A DNA stretch of 64,000 nucleotides from Piper betle (taxonomy: Eukaryota > Streptophyta > Magnoliopsida > Piperales > Piperaceae), in the NCBI GenBank assembly GCA_033002965.1, contig JAURVB010012300.1:1-64000 (forward strand), read 5' to 3'. The stretch's first letter is position 1. Every line of letters begins with the position of its first letter. Shown here in pieces: positions 10,674 through 22,078 of this stretch. The notes beneath the pieces were generated by a model. The model searched no databases. It worked only from the letters and a program-made list of their open reading frames with translations, and was not told where the DNA came from. A program made the position numbers and the translations under genes.

Positions 10674-13600
10674 TCAATATTCGGAAGCATATTCCTCCTC
10701 GTCGTCATCATCTTCTTCATCTTCAGAATCATCATCGATAGCAGGCTGCCCATTAAGATCAACATAGACACCATTTGTCTGTCTCACAAATTGCCCTCGA
10801 ACTCGAGGCCTCCTTTCAGCTAGCCGCTTTCTGTTGACATAACGGATCTTTTTATCAAAACATCTGTCCTTTCTTTTTTGTCTAAATTTCATTAGTGCTG
10901 CTTCTCTTCTTTCAATTCGAACTGTTTTCACATCAGAAGATGTATTTGCAACAACTGGCGGCCATAGCTGAGAAATTGAGGCTGCCTGCCCAGGTTGTCC
11001 ACCAGCTGGGACAGGCGGATAATATGCAAATGAGCCCATCATATGCATATGTCCGTGAGGGTATTGAGGATGAATAGAGCCACCATAATGAGGCATGAGA
11101 GGGGAAGAGGAATGCCTCGCCACTCCATCAAAATTGGCTTGATAACAGTGAGCAGTTGATTGCACAATACCATGATTCATAGGTTGAGGGAAATAAAAAG
11201 GCATATTAAAATGGAATGGCGGAACACCTGACTTGTCAACTTGGTTCATCTCACCACTTGTATGCAAATGCGTGCTCGGTGTCCATTGGTCATTAGCTAT
11301 GTTACATCCACGTTGGAATTCAGTTGGCCTGGACAAAGAAGTCACTGTCGTAGAAGTCTGAATTTCAGCAACATTCTTATCATTTGATAGATTGTTTTGA
11401 TAAGTACAGTTGTGATTATAAGCTTGCTGTCCATGGTGTATTTCAAGGTCTTGCGCTTGCTCGGACACAGCTTGATTTTTGTCTTTGTCAAAGTCTAATG
11501 ACAACTCAATATTAGCATTAACAGAGGTCAGCTTGGGACTATTACCACTCACAGGCATCTTTGACTTCACATAACTAAAGAAGGCAGAGTTTTCTCCCAC
11601 TTTCAACTCACTTTTTCTTGGGAAAGAGATTGCATTGCCTAAGGAGACATCTGCCATTTTCACCAAACGAAATGATCAACAGAACAATTTCAGAAATATC
11701 AGCATCTACTAGTGGAGTTTAATTTCTCTCACAAATCACCTGGTTGGTCCTCAGCAACATTCGGATGATTTCTGGACATATTCATTATTGTTATCTCCAC
11801 AGTGGCGGACTCCTTTGACTGCTTAAAATTGGTAAAAGACTAGTCATGGGGTAGTTAAAATAAAAAATAAAAAGTGATGCTTCTGGGCAAAAATATGAAA
11901 AAAAATATTTACATGGCAAGATTGCACAAGATTGGACATAATATCATTGAGATATATGGTTCATAGAAAAAATTTATCACAAGTGAAAATGCTAAGTCAA
12001 AGTGATGATTAAGATAATGCATCAGCTTGACCATTAGTGTATCCAAGATAAGCCGCATGATCAGGAGGAGGAGGAGGAGGAGGAGGAGATTCCAATGCGA
12101 AGAAGAATTCCACCAATGGGAAGAAGAACTCCGCCAATGCGAAGAAGAAGAACTCCGCCAATGCGAAGAAGAAGAACTCCGCCAATGCGAAGAAGAAGAA
12201 GATGAAGAAGAAGAATATCTGATTTCCAGCTAAATATAGCAGAGATTCCAATGAGAAAGTAATAAGTGTTTAAATGAATTACTTGGAATACAATCTACTA
12301 AATTTAAGGACGTGCACACACAAAATGAAGTGCTAGCTTCGCAAGATGCATCATTAAATAACCTAACTTGAACGTGTCAACAAAATGAAAACAATGTTTC
12401 ATCATGCGTGGTGGAAAAAATAAAATAGAGTTCAATCATTAAGGATTGTTCTAAAAATATTTTGTGGATACAGTAATATGCACTTACCATGTACTCTGGT
12501 TGATTTGAAACACTTGTTTCCGGAAATGTATTTTCCCTAGACTTATCATCGGTGTCATCTGACAAAAGTGTGGTGCTGTTTGTGTTAGCATCACTAGGGT
12601 CAGAAGCCACTAAATCAAAGTCATAATTTAAGATGTTCTTCTCAGCTAATCCTAGCTGTCAAACAGAATGAGAATGGGTGAATGGCAAAGGCCTCCCTCA
12701 CGTAAAACTTTACAAAAGAGTTATATAATATAAGTTAAACAGCTTGCAGATTATGCTACCATATGCCTCCGTCTCCACATATGTGTCCACAAGTTCAAGA
12801 GCTCATTTGTTCTTAAAGGCTTGACAAGATAATCAGCGGCTCCGAGTCTCAAGCATTTGACAACAACTGAAACCTCATCCTGGGATGACATCACTGGAAC
12901 AAATATAAGATAGGTAATCAGCACACTTGCAAACTGAAATAAATAGCACCTTAAGATATGCATAGCAAAATGGTTATCTACAATTGTAACCGGAAACTTG
13001 ATCTGCAAGTTGTGCAACTGTTTGTGAAGATCGTATAATAGAGTTGTGTGTTAATAGTCATTCTAGTACAAACAGATCATCCTTATCTATTTCTCCATTT
13101 TGTTTGATCTAAAGTCATGCTCACACTAAACAATAGAATTTTGTTTTGATCCTAATTTTGTGTCCATCAGAGCACAATATATTGGCAGCAATACCTACCT
13201 AAAATTTAGCTCACTGAAGAAAAGGTAGAGCAAACAATATAACAGTCATCACATACTGATGATAGGAATCCGGTGCAATTCCTTATTCCGTGTAACGTAT
13301 TTCAACATTTTCAATCCTTTTGATATTGGAAGGTCCACTTCAGCGAGTATTATGTCAATTTCAGATCCCTCTGCATTAAGAACATCAATCACCTGTCTGG
13401 CGGTCATCACCGAAGTTACTGCAAGAGAAATTATGTCAGCATATTATAGTGATTTTGAACTGACAAGCTAAATTTACACAGTGGAGGAGAACATAAAGAA
13501 ACAACTCTCCTAAAACAAAAGTTTACTTCGATTTTGTTTTAGGCTCTAGAGTGCATCCTAGCATAATTTTAAAGGAAGCATTACATGGTATATACAATGT

Positions 13601-14309
13601 TTATGGATATATATAAGGTCTTCAAAAACAATTCCCAAAACAATGCCAAAAGGAGAAACAAGGAACTGGCTGACAAAAATATTGGTTGTAATATTAAAGA
13701 TATGAGAATATGACTTTTTAGACAGAGAAAGTGAAGTAGAAAAAAATGATCAAATTTATGCATCATGGAGCAATAAGTCAAATTGCTGAGCAAAAGCAAA
13801 TTATCTTAACCGAAAAGCTCAATGGATTAGTCCTGCATGCATAGAGAGGCTATTGAAAAACAATCTCATGCAGGGTAGTGGGCACCAATATAGATTACTA
13901 ATTCGCTTTCAGGCACCCAAAATCAAACAGTTAGGCACAAGTTCAGTCACTTAGTCATGTCAACCATTGACTTCTTAAATACTTTGGCAATAGACTAAAC
14001 TTGATTAATGGCTAAAGGCTGTTTCGGATTTTATTTTTGATGATTTACAGGAAGACCATAATGGGGAAGACAGTGGTTTAGGCATTAAATGGACAGCATG
14101 ATGGTGCGGAAGAGTAAGCAGTAGCTAAAGAGGTAAATCTAAGGATTAGACAGCTCACCTTGATAAGAGCACTTGCAGAGGAGTCTGTGGACTTCTTGTG
14201 AGCTCTTTTCATTATTATCACAGAGCAAAATTCTCACCTTGCTCCGATCAAGCATGTGGTTGTTCCCACCATCTTTCATAAAAGGACTACCATTTCCATC
14301 ATATGCCAT
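10674..14309 (-). CDS. TOC1: Pseudo-response regulator TOC1/PRR1 (circadian clock)
   Basis: Evening-phased clock transcriptional repressor acting in the nucleus. Six coding exons join in frame to 554 residues: 14159-14309, 13257-13418, 12760-12893, 12488-12655, 11740-11812 and 10674-11650, all with GT-AG introns. A pseudo-receiver domain fills about residues 20-135. It keeps Lys129 (YLVKPLR) but has Glu77 (IILAEVDLP) where true receivers carry the phospho-accepting Asp, as is usual for plant PRRs. The CCT domain (about 476-519, from RIERREAAL to GQFVR) binds DNA, and an acidic tail ([15 protein letters not shown]) ends the protein. An upstream in-frame ATG at 14339 would add 10 residues. I prefer 14309 because an acceptor-like TTTGATTAG lies just before 14339 and relatives have short N-termini. 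The 5' leader extends to about 15.7 kb with an intron. The 73-bp exon is placed by phase alone and is the weakest part of the model. Confidence 0.95.
12069..12231. repeat. Purine-rich minisatellite in TOC1 intron 4
   Basis: A GGA run is followed by tandem 21-24-bp units close to AACTCCGCCAATGCGAAGAAG, three nearly identical, ending in a GAA-rich stretch. It lies wholly inside the intron between the exons at 12488-12655 and 11740-11812. Opposing Glu-rich and Phe-rich reading frames are by-products. Confidence 0.8.
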
Positions 14310-14890
14310 AACTTTACCAATGCACACTTCAGATATCACTAATCAAATATTACAAAGCCATACGGAACTTGTATAACTCCAATGAATAACACGGTGGAGC
14401 TATCTCCCACACCTTTGCAGTCTAAGTTCACTTAACAAACATTCACAAAATCTGGAGTTCTGTATACGCAGTAGCTTCATAAACAGCATACTTGAGAAGC
14501 AATGGAAGCTTCTTAAAAGAACAACACCTTCACTTCAGAGTTTGAATAAAGCTAATTTTGAATAATTTAATCTGTACCTGAATAATTGCACCCCAAAAAA
14601 TATCAGATTATCCTTTAAGTCAAACCCCATAAAAAAGACAGCATGCAGGCAAACAATTAAGCAGTTGGTTCTGAACGTGCATTCAATCTGAATGAATGAG
14701 ATTCCCCTTATAAAGTAATAAAGGTAATAGAGCTAAATGTATTATATCTTATATGATGACTTCGAATCTCAATTTGATAATGATCAAAGTTTGTGGATAC
14801 AAGACATCTGAACAAATGAGATAAAGTTAGCATACTCTATTATCTGCATGCATTAGTTGTAGAAGATGTGGGAAAATTGAAGTTATCTCA

Positions 14891-15246
14891 AGGTTCGTTT
14901 GGTTGGCATAAAAATAGTGTAAATAAAAAAAAATTTCATATGAAATAGAAATGCAATGAGATGAAAAGATATAGAAAATTTTAAAAATTTCCTTTATATG
15001 TTTAGGATAGTTGGAAAATAGGATGAAAATGAAATAATTTTTATCATGTGCATGCGCCTCTCAAAATTTCCTTCAATTTCTTTTATTTTTATAAGAAAAA
15101 TACTGTGTAAAATTTTTACATAGACTTACTTTGATTAAAATCGAAATTTCTTTCAACTAAATTTCAAGACATCTAAACACAAAAAAATCTGTGACCTTCA
15201 AATTTTATATTTCTTTCGTGCAATTTCAGGACAACCAAACAAACCT
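14891..15246. mobile_element. MITE-like element with TIRs in TOC1 leader intron
   Basis: The left end AGGTTCGTTTGGTTGGC and the reverse complement of the right end, AGGTTTGTTTGGTTGTCC, form imperfect terminal inverted repeats around 356 bp of AT-rich sequence. The target duplication is unclear, so the superfamily (PIF/Harbinger-like or hAT-like) is not decided. It lies between the TOC1 start codon and the transcribed leader. Confidence 0.55.
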
Positions 15247-15921
15247 CACAAAATGTTGAACATAAAGTGGAAACCCAAATTCAAACCCCAAATTAATTAC
15301 GCCAATTTCTTTCCATCATGAATCAGAGCCTAAACGTGATAAAAGACGAACAATCCATTCCTAACAGAAATCCATCCACTCATATTCAACCAAGTACCCA
15401 AGTTTCAATCGTTTATTTTCTTTCGCAATAAATCTCCAACAATTTAACCCTATGAATCAAGAATGAGAAGCTTTAATATTTTTAATAAAACGTAACCAAA
15501 TCTCTTCCAACCCTCCCTGATCAAAGTCTCTTTAAAAAAAAAGAAAAAAAAAACAAGAAAGAAATCACACCTCTAGCATAAAGGAACCTCCTCTAGCTCA
15601 ACAAAAACACCTCCAAAAATAAAAATTCCCACATTCCTCTACCGAATCAGCTAAACACAAACAGAACCAGACACGTAAGCAAACATTTTTTGTGTAAAAA
15701 AACAAAAAAAGACAGAATTCCAGAAATCACCTTGAGATACACCTAATCGAAGGTGAAGGGGGAATCGAATGGTAGTCTTGGTAGACCCAAATGAGGTCGA
15801 AAATTGGGTGAGGAGGGGGAGCGAAGGGAGGAGGAGGGGGGCGAGGAAGACAAGCGACCGAGGCCCGCGTTTTTTGCGGGCAATAAAAAAATGGGCGCTT
15901 TTTGCGCCTTTTAAGTGGCTA

Positions 15922-15930
15922 AGATATTTT
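15922..15930 (-). promoter_or_regulatory. Evening Element
   Basis: The minus strand reads AAAATATCT exactly. In Arabidopsis this motif in the TOC1 promoter is bound by CCA1 and LHY, which repress TOC1 in the morning. Here it sits about 1.6 kb upstream of the start codon, shortly before the presumed transcript start. Confidence 0.75.
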
Positions 15931-15948
15931 CCTATTGTCTCTCCGAGT

Positions 15949-15956
15949 GTGGGCCC
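15949..15956. promoter_or_regulatory. Class I TCP-type site
   Basis: GTGGGCCC (GGGCCCAC on the other strand) fits the GGNCCCAC consensus and lies about 20 bp from the Evening Element. TCP factors are known clock-promoter binders. Occupancy here is inference. Confidence 0.45.
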
Positions 15957-16389
15957 CGTTGAACGTAGATTTTTTAATATCTCTAACAGAGCAGCCAATC
16001 GGCGACGTCCACGTTTCCCACTTTCTTTGAGGCGGGTGGCAGGAGGGTTTTGACACGTCATGGTGAAGGAACTCGGGGTATTTTGGTCATTTAAGGGGGG
16101 TCGGTGGCCGTTTGGAAGATTTTGGGGGAATGGCCGCTTATCCGCCTCAGCCATCCACGTCAGCTGCGGATTTCCTACGCCCACGAAATGATGCAGTGTG
16201 TACGGGAACGGGGACCTCCATCTCATACGTGGATCGTCCGTCTTGCCCCGACAGAGAGGAATGTGCGATTTAATTGGGTATGCTCGGGTCTTCGCGGTTC
16301 ATTAAGAGGTCATAGATAATAGATTGTTTGTCATTCGCCATTTAATGGTATTTTTAATTATATTAGATAATTTGTCGCACTATATGCGA

Positions 16390-16640
16390 CATATGACGGG
16401 ATAAATTTTAAATTGTATTTGACCTGAGTCAAAGTCGAGTCAACTTTTATTCACGAGACTACCCCTGAGACTTACCCTGACCTTCTCCTTCCCCAAACCC
16501 TAATTACTACCTCTACACCACCCCCATCCTCACCATCGACAACCTTTTTGTCGTCGCATTAACACCAATTAAGGTCGCCAAGTCCCTTTGTGTCGTCATC
16601 GTGCCACCCCTAGCCATCCCGACCGCCACCCAGTCTCCAC
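16390..16640 (+). repeat. Possible fragment of the LTR/MULE shared module
   Basis: The order AAATTGTATTTGACC, a GAGTCAA-rich palindrome remnant, an ACGAGACTACC segment and a C/T-rich tract resembles the module at 2330-2600 and in the elements at 1351-1737 and 17956-18703. Divergence is high and no ends are visible. Confidence 0.35.
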
Positions 16641-17039
16641 GACACACGGGAACCGTGCCCTAGCACCTATTTCCTACTCCAGTCGGGTGCTTCAAGGTGA
16701 GATTTTGGCGAATTTTACCTTCTCCGGCTGTGGATCTCGATGTTGGCAATGTTGAGGAGAGTCTATTGGAAGCGGCGGTGTGGCCAGTGGCAGCCTGGGT
16801 TGATGGGACGGAGGCCCAAACTTCAATGGAAATAACCTTTGTGACTGTTTCTCCAGCCACGATGAGGCTCTCCTTCAATGGTGATCAGTCGGATGATGCC
16901 ATGGGCACTTAAAACTCTGATCTAGTGAGCTTGGGGGATGGATCTCTGGCGAGGGGCTCCCCCTTCCTTCTTTTGCTTCTTTCTTCTGCTCTTCTTCTCT
17001 CCTTTTTTCTTTCAATGTATGAGCCCCCTTTTACAAAAA

Positions 17040-19110
17040 AAAGGTATTGAATTTTGCCAAAGTTGAAAGTCGACAAACCAGGGAATGCATAACCAAGTGT
17101 CTTATTAGAAAAATTTGTAAGTGGCAACTTTATAAAAAGGTTTTGTGGTTGCATTTGATAATGCAAGTGCAAATGATGGAGTGGCTAAAGAAATGAAGTT
17201 TTTTTTTCTCAAGTAAAAATATAAATCTTTCATGTGATTGCTTTCACATGAGATATTGTGCCCATATTTTGAACTTAATTGTTCAAGACGACTTGAATGA
17301 TATTGTTAAGTCTAGAGAGAAAGTTTATGAATGTGTGAAATATATTAAAAGTTCAACTATAAAGAGTAATTGTTTCTACAAATATGAAAGTTGATTGAAT
17401 GCACCTAAACATTCTTTAGTAGTTGATGAAAAAACTAGGTGGACTTTTACTTACAAAATGATTGGTGTGGCTTTAGATTTTAATGATATTTTCAAAAGTT
17501 ATAGTTGTTTTGATGTGAATTTCCTATGTCTTTTTGATGAAGAATGTGATGATTTAAGGGTGATACATGAATGTTTGGCTTTATTTTATAAGTTAACCGA
17601 TTTTTTTGGCACTAAGTATCCTACATCAAATATTTTTTTGAACGTGATTTGTGAGCTCAAGCTTCAATTGATGGAATTGTGTAGCAGTGAGTCATATTTA
17701 ATGTCATCAATGGAAAATACAATGTTGGAAAATTTTGATAAATATTGGAAAGAATCAAATATGTTATTAGGTATTGCTTTGATTTTAGACCCTAAATCAA
17801 AAATGACTTTTATTGTGTACTATGTTCACACGATTTACAAAGAAAAGGTGGATGACATGGTCAAAAAGTGAAACAATATTTGACAAACATGTATAATGTT
17901 TATTCAAGTGTTTTGAAATCTATGACTAGATATATATCAAACAAGCCTTCTATCAAGGTTGTGAAATCACCGATTCCGAATCGGAATCAGTCGATTCCAC
18001 TCGGATCGGATGAAAACCGATTCAAAAAACCCATTCAATCGGTTTTTATCCGAATCGGTCCGTGAATCGGCCGATTCGAGCCGATTCGGAATCGGCCCAA
18101 ATCGGCCGATTCTGGGCGCGGGGGGTAGGGCACGGCGGGGTGGGGCAGCGGCAGCGGGGAGGGACAGGGTGGGGCTGGCCGGGGGAGGCAGGGTGCAGCG
18201 GGTGCAAGGCGAGGCACGGTGGGGGGACGGGCGAGGGTGGGGTGGGGCAGGTCTGGGGGAGGGGGGCGGGGCGCGGCGGGCGCAGGGCAGGGCAGGGCGG
18301 GTCTGGGGGAGGGGGGGCGCGGCGGCGGCGACGGGGAAGGAGGGCGAATGCGGGAGAGAAAATGCGAAGGAAAAGAAATAACACTCGTGGCATTCTCGTA
18401 ATCAAAATTTGACTCGTGTCTGACTCGAGTCAAAAATAATAATTAACTCTAAATAATTCAAAAAAATCTAAAAAATATGAAAAATATCATAAAATAAAAT
18501 ACACACAATAATATCAAAATGACATCAATATCTAATTTTTATATATTTATGTTATGAGTTGTCAAATTATTATATATGACCGATTTGGACCTATTCAGAC
18601 CGATTCAACTAAATCGATTCTTGTCCGATTTAGACCGATTCCGATTCCGAATCTGACTCCCTCGAAAACCGATTCTGATTCCGATTCTGATTTATGCAAC
18701 CATGCCTTCTATTAGAATTGGAAGTTCAGCAAATGTTCATCCTATTGAATGCCTAAGTAGGAGATTATAAAAATAAGTAAATTGATTATAGAATGTTCAT
18801 CAAAGGAGTCAACACAAACTAATTTGGAGAATTATTTGAATGAAGGATGGAGTAGATAAGTAATTTAATATATTATTATGGTGGAGATTGATTATACTAA
18901 AATATTCTATTTTGGAAAAAATTGCTCAAGATGTTTTAGTCATTCTTGTGCTAATCATCGCCTACGAATCAACATTTAGTATTGAAGAACAATTAGCTCA
19001 TCTAAGAATAGTTTGAGCCTAAAAATACTTGAAGCTTTGATATGTGCTCAAAATTGGTTGAGGAATGAATACAAAGGCAATTTATATTTTATATCCATGT
19101 ATTTTTTTAT
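17040..19110 (+). pseudogene. hAT transposase pseudogene (RICESLEEPER/Ac type), split by an insertion
   Basis: Fragments of an hAT transposase appear in order across several frames. They are a VAFDNASANDGVAKE segment near 17150, an HILNLIVQDDL-like stretch near 17270, then a longer open stretch 17395-17871 with GTKYPTSNIF, FDKYWKESN and LILDPKSKM. After the insertion at 17956-18703 comes the C-terminal dimerisation region, with ESTFSIEEQL and ICAQNWLRNEYK recognisable around 18960-19080. Stops and frameshifts are many, so it cannot encode active transposase. The family normally excises and reinserts DNA flanked by short TIRs and 8-bp duplications. A probable right end of the parent element lies near 19922. 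Confidence 0.85.
17956..18703. mobile_element. MULE-type non-autonomous TIR element, 0.75 kb
   Basis: The left end GGTTGTGAAATC...CGGAATCAG mirrors the right end, whose reverse complement reads GGTTGCATAAATC...CGGAATCAG. The flanks GCCTTCTATCA and GCCTTCTATTA form a 9-11-bp target duplication, the length expected of Mutator-like elements. The duplicated flank falls inside the hAT transposase frame, giving the residues PSI on both sides, so the insertion came later. The core is a strongly G-rich tract (18110-18345) followed by the same GACTCGAGTC and A/T module seen in the Gypsy-type LTRs. No transposase is encoded. Confidence 0.75.
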
Positions 19111-19749
19111 TTTTTAAATATTTTTTAACATATATTCTTCATTTTCCACTATATTTTTTACTTGTAGAAAAACAACTAACTTCGTCATCAAATTTGTTTG
19201 GAACAATGAATATTGAAGAATGAGAAGATATTGATAATTGTGTTGATAGAGATACTATTCGGACATCTTTCTGTCTATAATAAACATGTGAAAATGTTAT
19301 ATTTAGCTTCTACTCTTCTAATATTTATAAAATATTTCTACAAGTAATTAACTCATATAGGTGAGCTATGGATGAAGAATCAACTATTAGAATATTTTGC
19401 CTTTGAAATTTATATAATATTAGACTACATGTTAATGTAAAAGATTACTTTATAATATTGATTATCTTTTGTTTGAGTTGTAAATGTATAGGAGCTAAAT
19501 TTAAAAAATTTAGTAAACTATAGTACTAATTGAGAGTATTTTAATTATATAGTAAGTGATTTAATATGATTGTTGATGTAAATGTATTATTCTAAATTCT
19601 TAAATATGAAGATGACTTTTATTTTTTCTATATAAGTCATTTTGGGTTATTTTGTATATTAAATATCAATTTATGTATAAACTTAATTAATTTTAATATA
19701 TATCATAATTTAAAATTTTCATAGAATATAATATTAACCTCGCAAATGT

Positions 19750-19922
19750 TGAAAGTATTATATTATTGATATAAAATATCGTACACTCGATTTATCGTCC
19801 AATCAAATAAAAAAATATCTATACTTAATTTATTTTTTCGGTCAAATTTAATCAATCAAATTTAACCCGATATACTTCAGACTTCTTAGACCCTGTAATT
19901 TGAACTTTCGCGCCCAGCCCTA
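19750..19922. mobile_element. Probable right terminus of the hAT element
   Basis: The reverse strand begins TAGGGCTGGGCGCGAAAG, a typical plant hAT terminal motif, about 0.8 kb beyond the transposase C-terminus. I did not find a matching left terminus or the 8-bp duplication, so the left end is probably lost. Confidence 0.5.
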
Positions 19923-20223
19923 GTTGGGGCATGGTGGAGAGTGCGGGGGTGTTTTGACATTCGTGAGTTGAGAACTCATTACTTGCATATTGTCTTTAAA
20001 ATATCCTTAAACATCATTATTTTTTGCCATTAATTATTATTTTTAATTTTTCAAAATTTTAATTCTTTCAAATAACCAAACAAAATACCTTAAAAGGAAA
20101 ATATAACTGAGTAGCAAATGAATTCGGCTTACACAGCTACTAATTATTCTCTAAAAGTGTAAATCCACTTAATAACTGGCATCTAGTAATTCCTTAGCAA
20201 TTTCTAAGCCACTGCTCTCCTTC

Positions 20224-22078
20224 CTAATCAAGGAAACCTCCGTCTCTGAAGCTTTTTACTGCATCCCCTAAGGTCTCTTCAACAGGCCTGAACACAAAGC
20301 CAAGGGACATCAATCTCTTAGCTGCATCCTTGCACTCCATCAAACCTGGTTGAGTGTCTCCACCAAACCTGACAACATGAACCACTTAGCCATTCTTAAC
20401 TGAGAAAAACATCCTTTGTAAAAGAAAAGAAAAATACAAGCACCAGAAAATGCTGCATCATCGATCAAGTGAAGATAGTTTAGGACCATTGCTACATCTT
20501 TGAACACGCTATTTTAATTTGTTTAGAATTGTAACTTTAATCTTAGGTTCATGACCATCTTCAACAAGCATAGTTATCCATAAAAGATCTTAAAGCCTTT
20601 CCGTGATCATTATAGTAGTCATAATAATAACAAGCATGAGTTAATTAGTAGAAAATAAACCAACCTTGTGAAGATCAACAGGATAATAAAAGTGAACAAT
20701 GGGATAAGTTCGGAGCAGGAGACAGCAGGCGAAAAATAGCGACGGCTAACTATAACAAGGTCACCCGGCACCAAACTTGTTGGCTTTGAGAAAATAAAAA
20801 TCTCGGCCTTTTGAAATCGTTGGAGTTGAAGAACAAGGCTAGGTATTAAGACTGTTTCAGCAGCTTCCATCAAACAAAATCTTAGATTGTGGGATGAATG
20901 GAAGGTTCGAAGTACTTGAAGTGTAAATGTCAAAATTTAGCTTCCAAAAAACATCCTTAACTTCTTCACCTGGCAAGCTACGACACACTTTCTTTCTTTC
21001 TTTGGCATTGGATAAAACAACCAGCACATATAGCCTCTGTAACATACAAACATTCCATTGAAAAAAACGAAGAAGGAGAAGAGTATCCGGGTCTTGTACC
21101 TACCTATGAACAGGATATTGTGGGTACAACTCTGCCGCCTTCGTTGCAAAGTCCTTGAACTGGTAAATCCCATTGGTACACAGGTACCGCCCAGAAGCAG
21201 CAGCTGTTTCATAGAGCAGAACATGAACCTCGGCAACATCTTGTACATGCACGCACCCAAGCCAGCAATCTCCCTGTGTATCTTGCGACCCTGTAAAGTT
21301 GTGAACAACAAACTCCATCAACTAAATCATTTGCGAATAGAGAAAAAAAAGCGGACCTTGGAGCAAATTGAGCAAGACAGCAGAGCTTGCATTCAATCCA
21401 GGTTGTAGCATCGGCCCCAAACAAGTTGATGGATGAACCGTCACAACGTCCACTCCATGCTTCTCTGCATACTCCTCCCTGCCTTCTCCGCCATCGTCTT
21501 CGACAATGGATACCACGCCTGCCCAACATTTTGATAGTATTAGTGGTATCCATCAAACCAGCGCATAAAGGTGGAAACTTCGAACGCTTCATTACCTTGT
21601 GGGTTTTGCAGTAGTCGAGGTCGGTCCAGGACGACTCGTCGACGGGCTTGACATGGTGCGGCCACCCGGGGTTGGGGATGAGGGAGGAGATGGAAGCGGT
21701 GATGACCACACGCCGGACGCCGCCGGCGGCCACAGCCGCCTCGAGCACGTTGATCGTCCCTTCCACGGCCGGACGGATCAGCTCCGCCTCGGGGTCCCGC
21801 GGAGAGTCGAGGGTGCACGGCGATGCAACGTGGAAGACGCCGGAGCACCCGGCGACGGCGTGGCGGAGGGCTGCCGGGTCGAGCAGGTCGGCTGGAAAGA
21901 GGAGGAGGCGGGCGGCCGCGGAGGGGAGGTCGAGGAGGTGGTCGGTTGGGGTGCCGGGCTGGTGGGCACCGTGGACGACGTACCCACGGGCGAGGAGGGT
22001 GCGCACGATCCATGAGCCGATGAACCCGTTCGCCCCCGTCACGCACACCGTCTCCGACGAAGATTGCGCCGACGCCAT
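20224..22078 (-). CDS. Cinnamoyl-CoA-reductase-like SDR, one frameshift
   Basis: NADPH-dependent extended short-chain reductase of the CCR/DFR class, probably cytosolic; the substrate is unknown. Four exons: 21596-22078, 21357-21518, 21104-21290 and 20224-20368, about 325 residues if the frame is continuous. The Rossmann motif TGANGFIG is at residues 14-21, and the catalytic Tyr and Lys lie in AWYPLSK at the start of exon 2. True lignin CCRs carry KNWYCYGK, which is absent, so CCR-like is the safer name. The C-terminal HRFGGDTQPG and the ending GGFLD are typical of the family. Exon 2 is 162 nt where phase requires 163: the frame breaks after MAEKAG near 21478 and resumes one frame over at EEYAEKHG. 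It is therefore a very recent pseudogene or a base error. The start codon lies 102 bp from the divergent JMJ32-type gene. Confidence 0.85.

Larger units (their letters stand above)
15760..16100 (-). promoter_or_regulatory. TOC1 proximal promoter
   Basis: The region upstream of the presumed TOC1 leader switches to GC-rich sequence and carries an Evening Element (15922-15930), a TCP-type GTGGGCCC site (15949-15956) and an ACGT-core site near 16053 (ACACGTCA). The transcription start is inferred only from the leader composition. Confidence 0.6.

Noticed and set aside
10203..10767. Plus-strand frames opposite the TOC1 3' end
   Set aside because: One is the antisense of the acidic tail (Ser run) and the other has no domain.
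12009..12251. Phe-rich and Glu-rich frames in TOC1 intron 4
   Set aside because: Both are translations of the purine minisatellite and lie between proven exons.
15651..16319. Frames of 70-190 residues on both strands upstream of TOC1
   Set aside because: They cover the TOC1 promoter and leader, show no domain and overlap in opposite orientations.
18010..18433. Gly/Arg- and Pro-rich open frames
   Set aside because: They arise from the G-rich core of a non-autonomous TIR element and are open in several frames at once.
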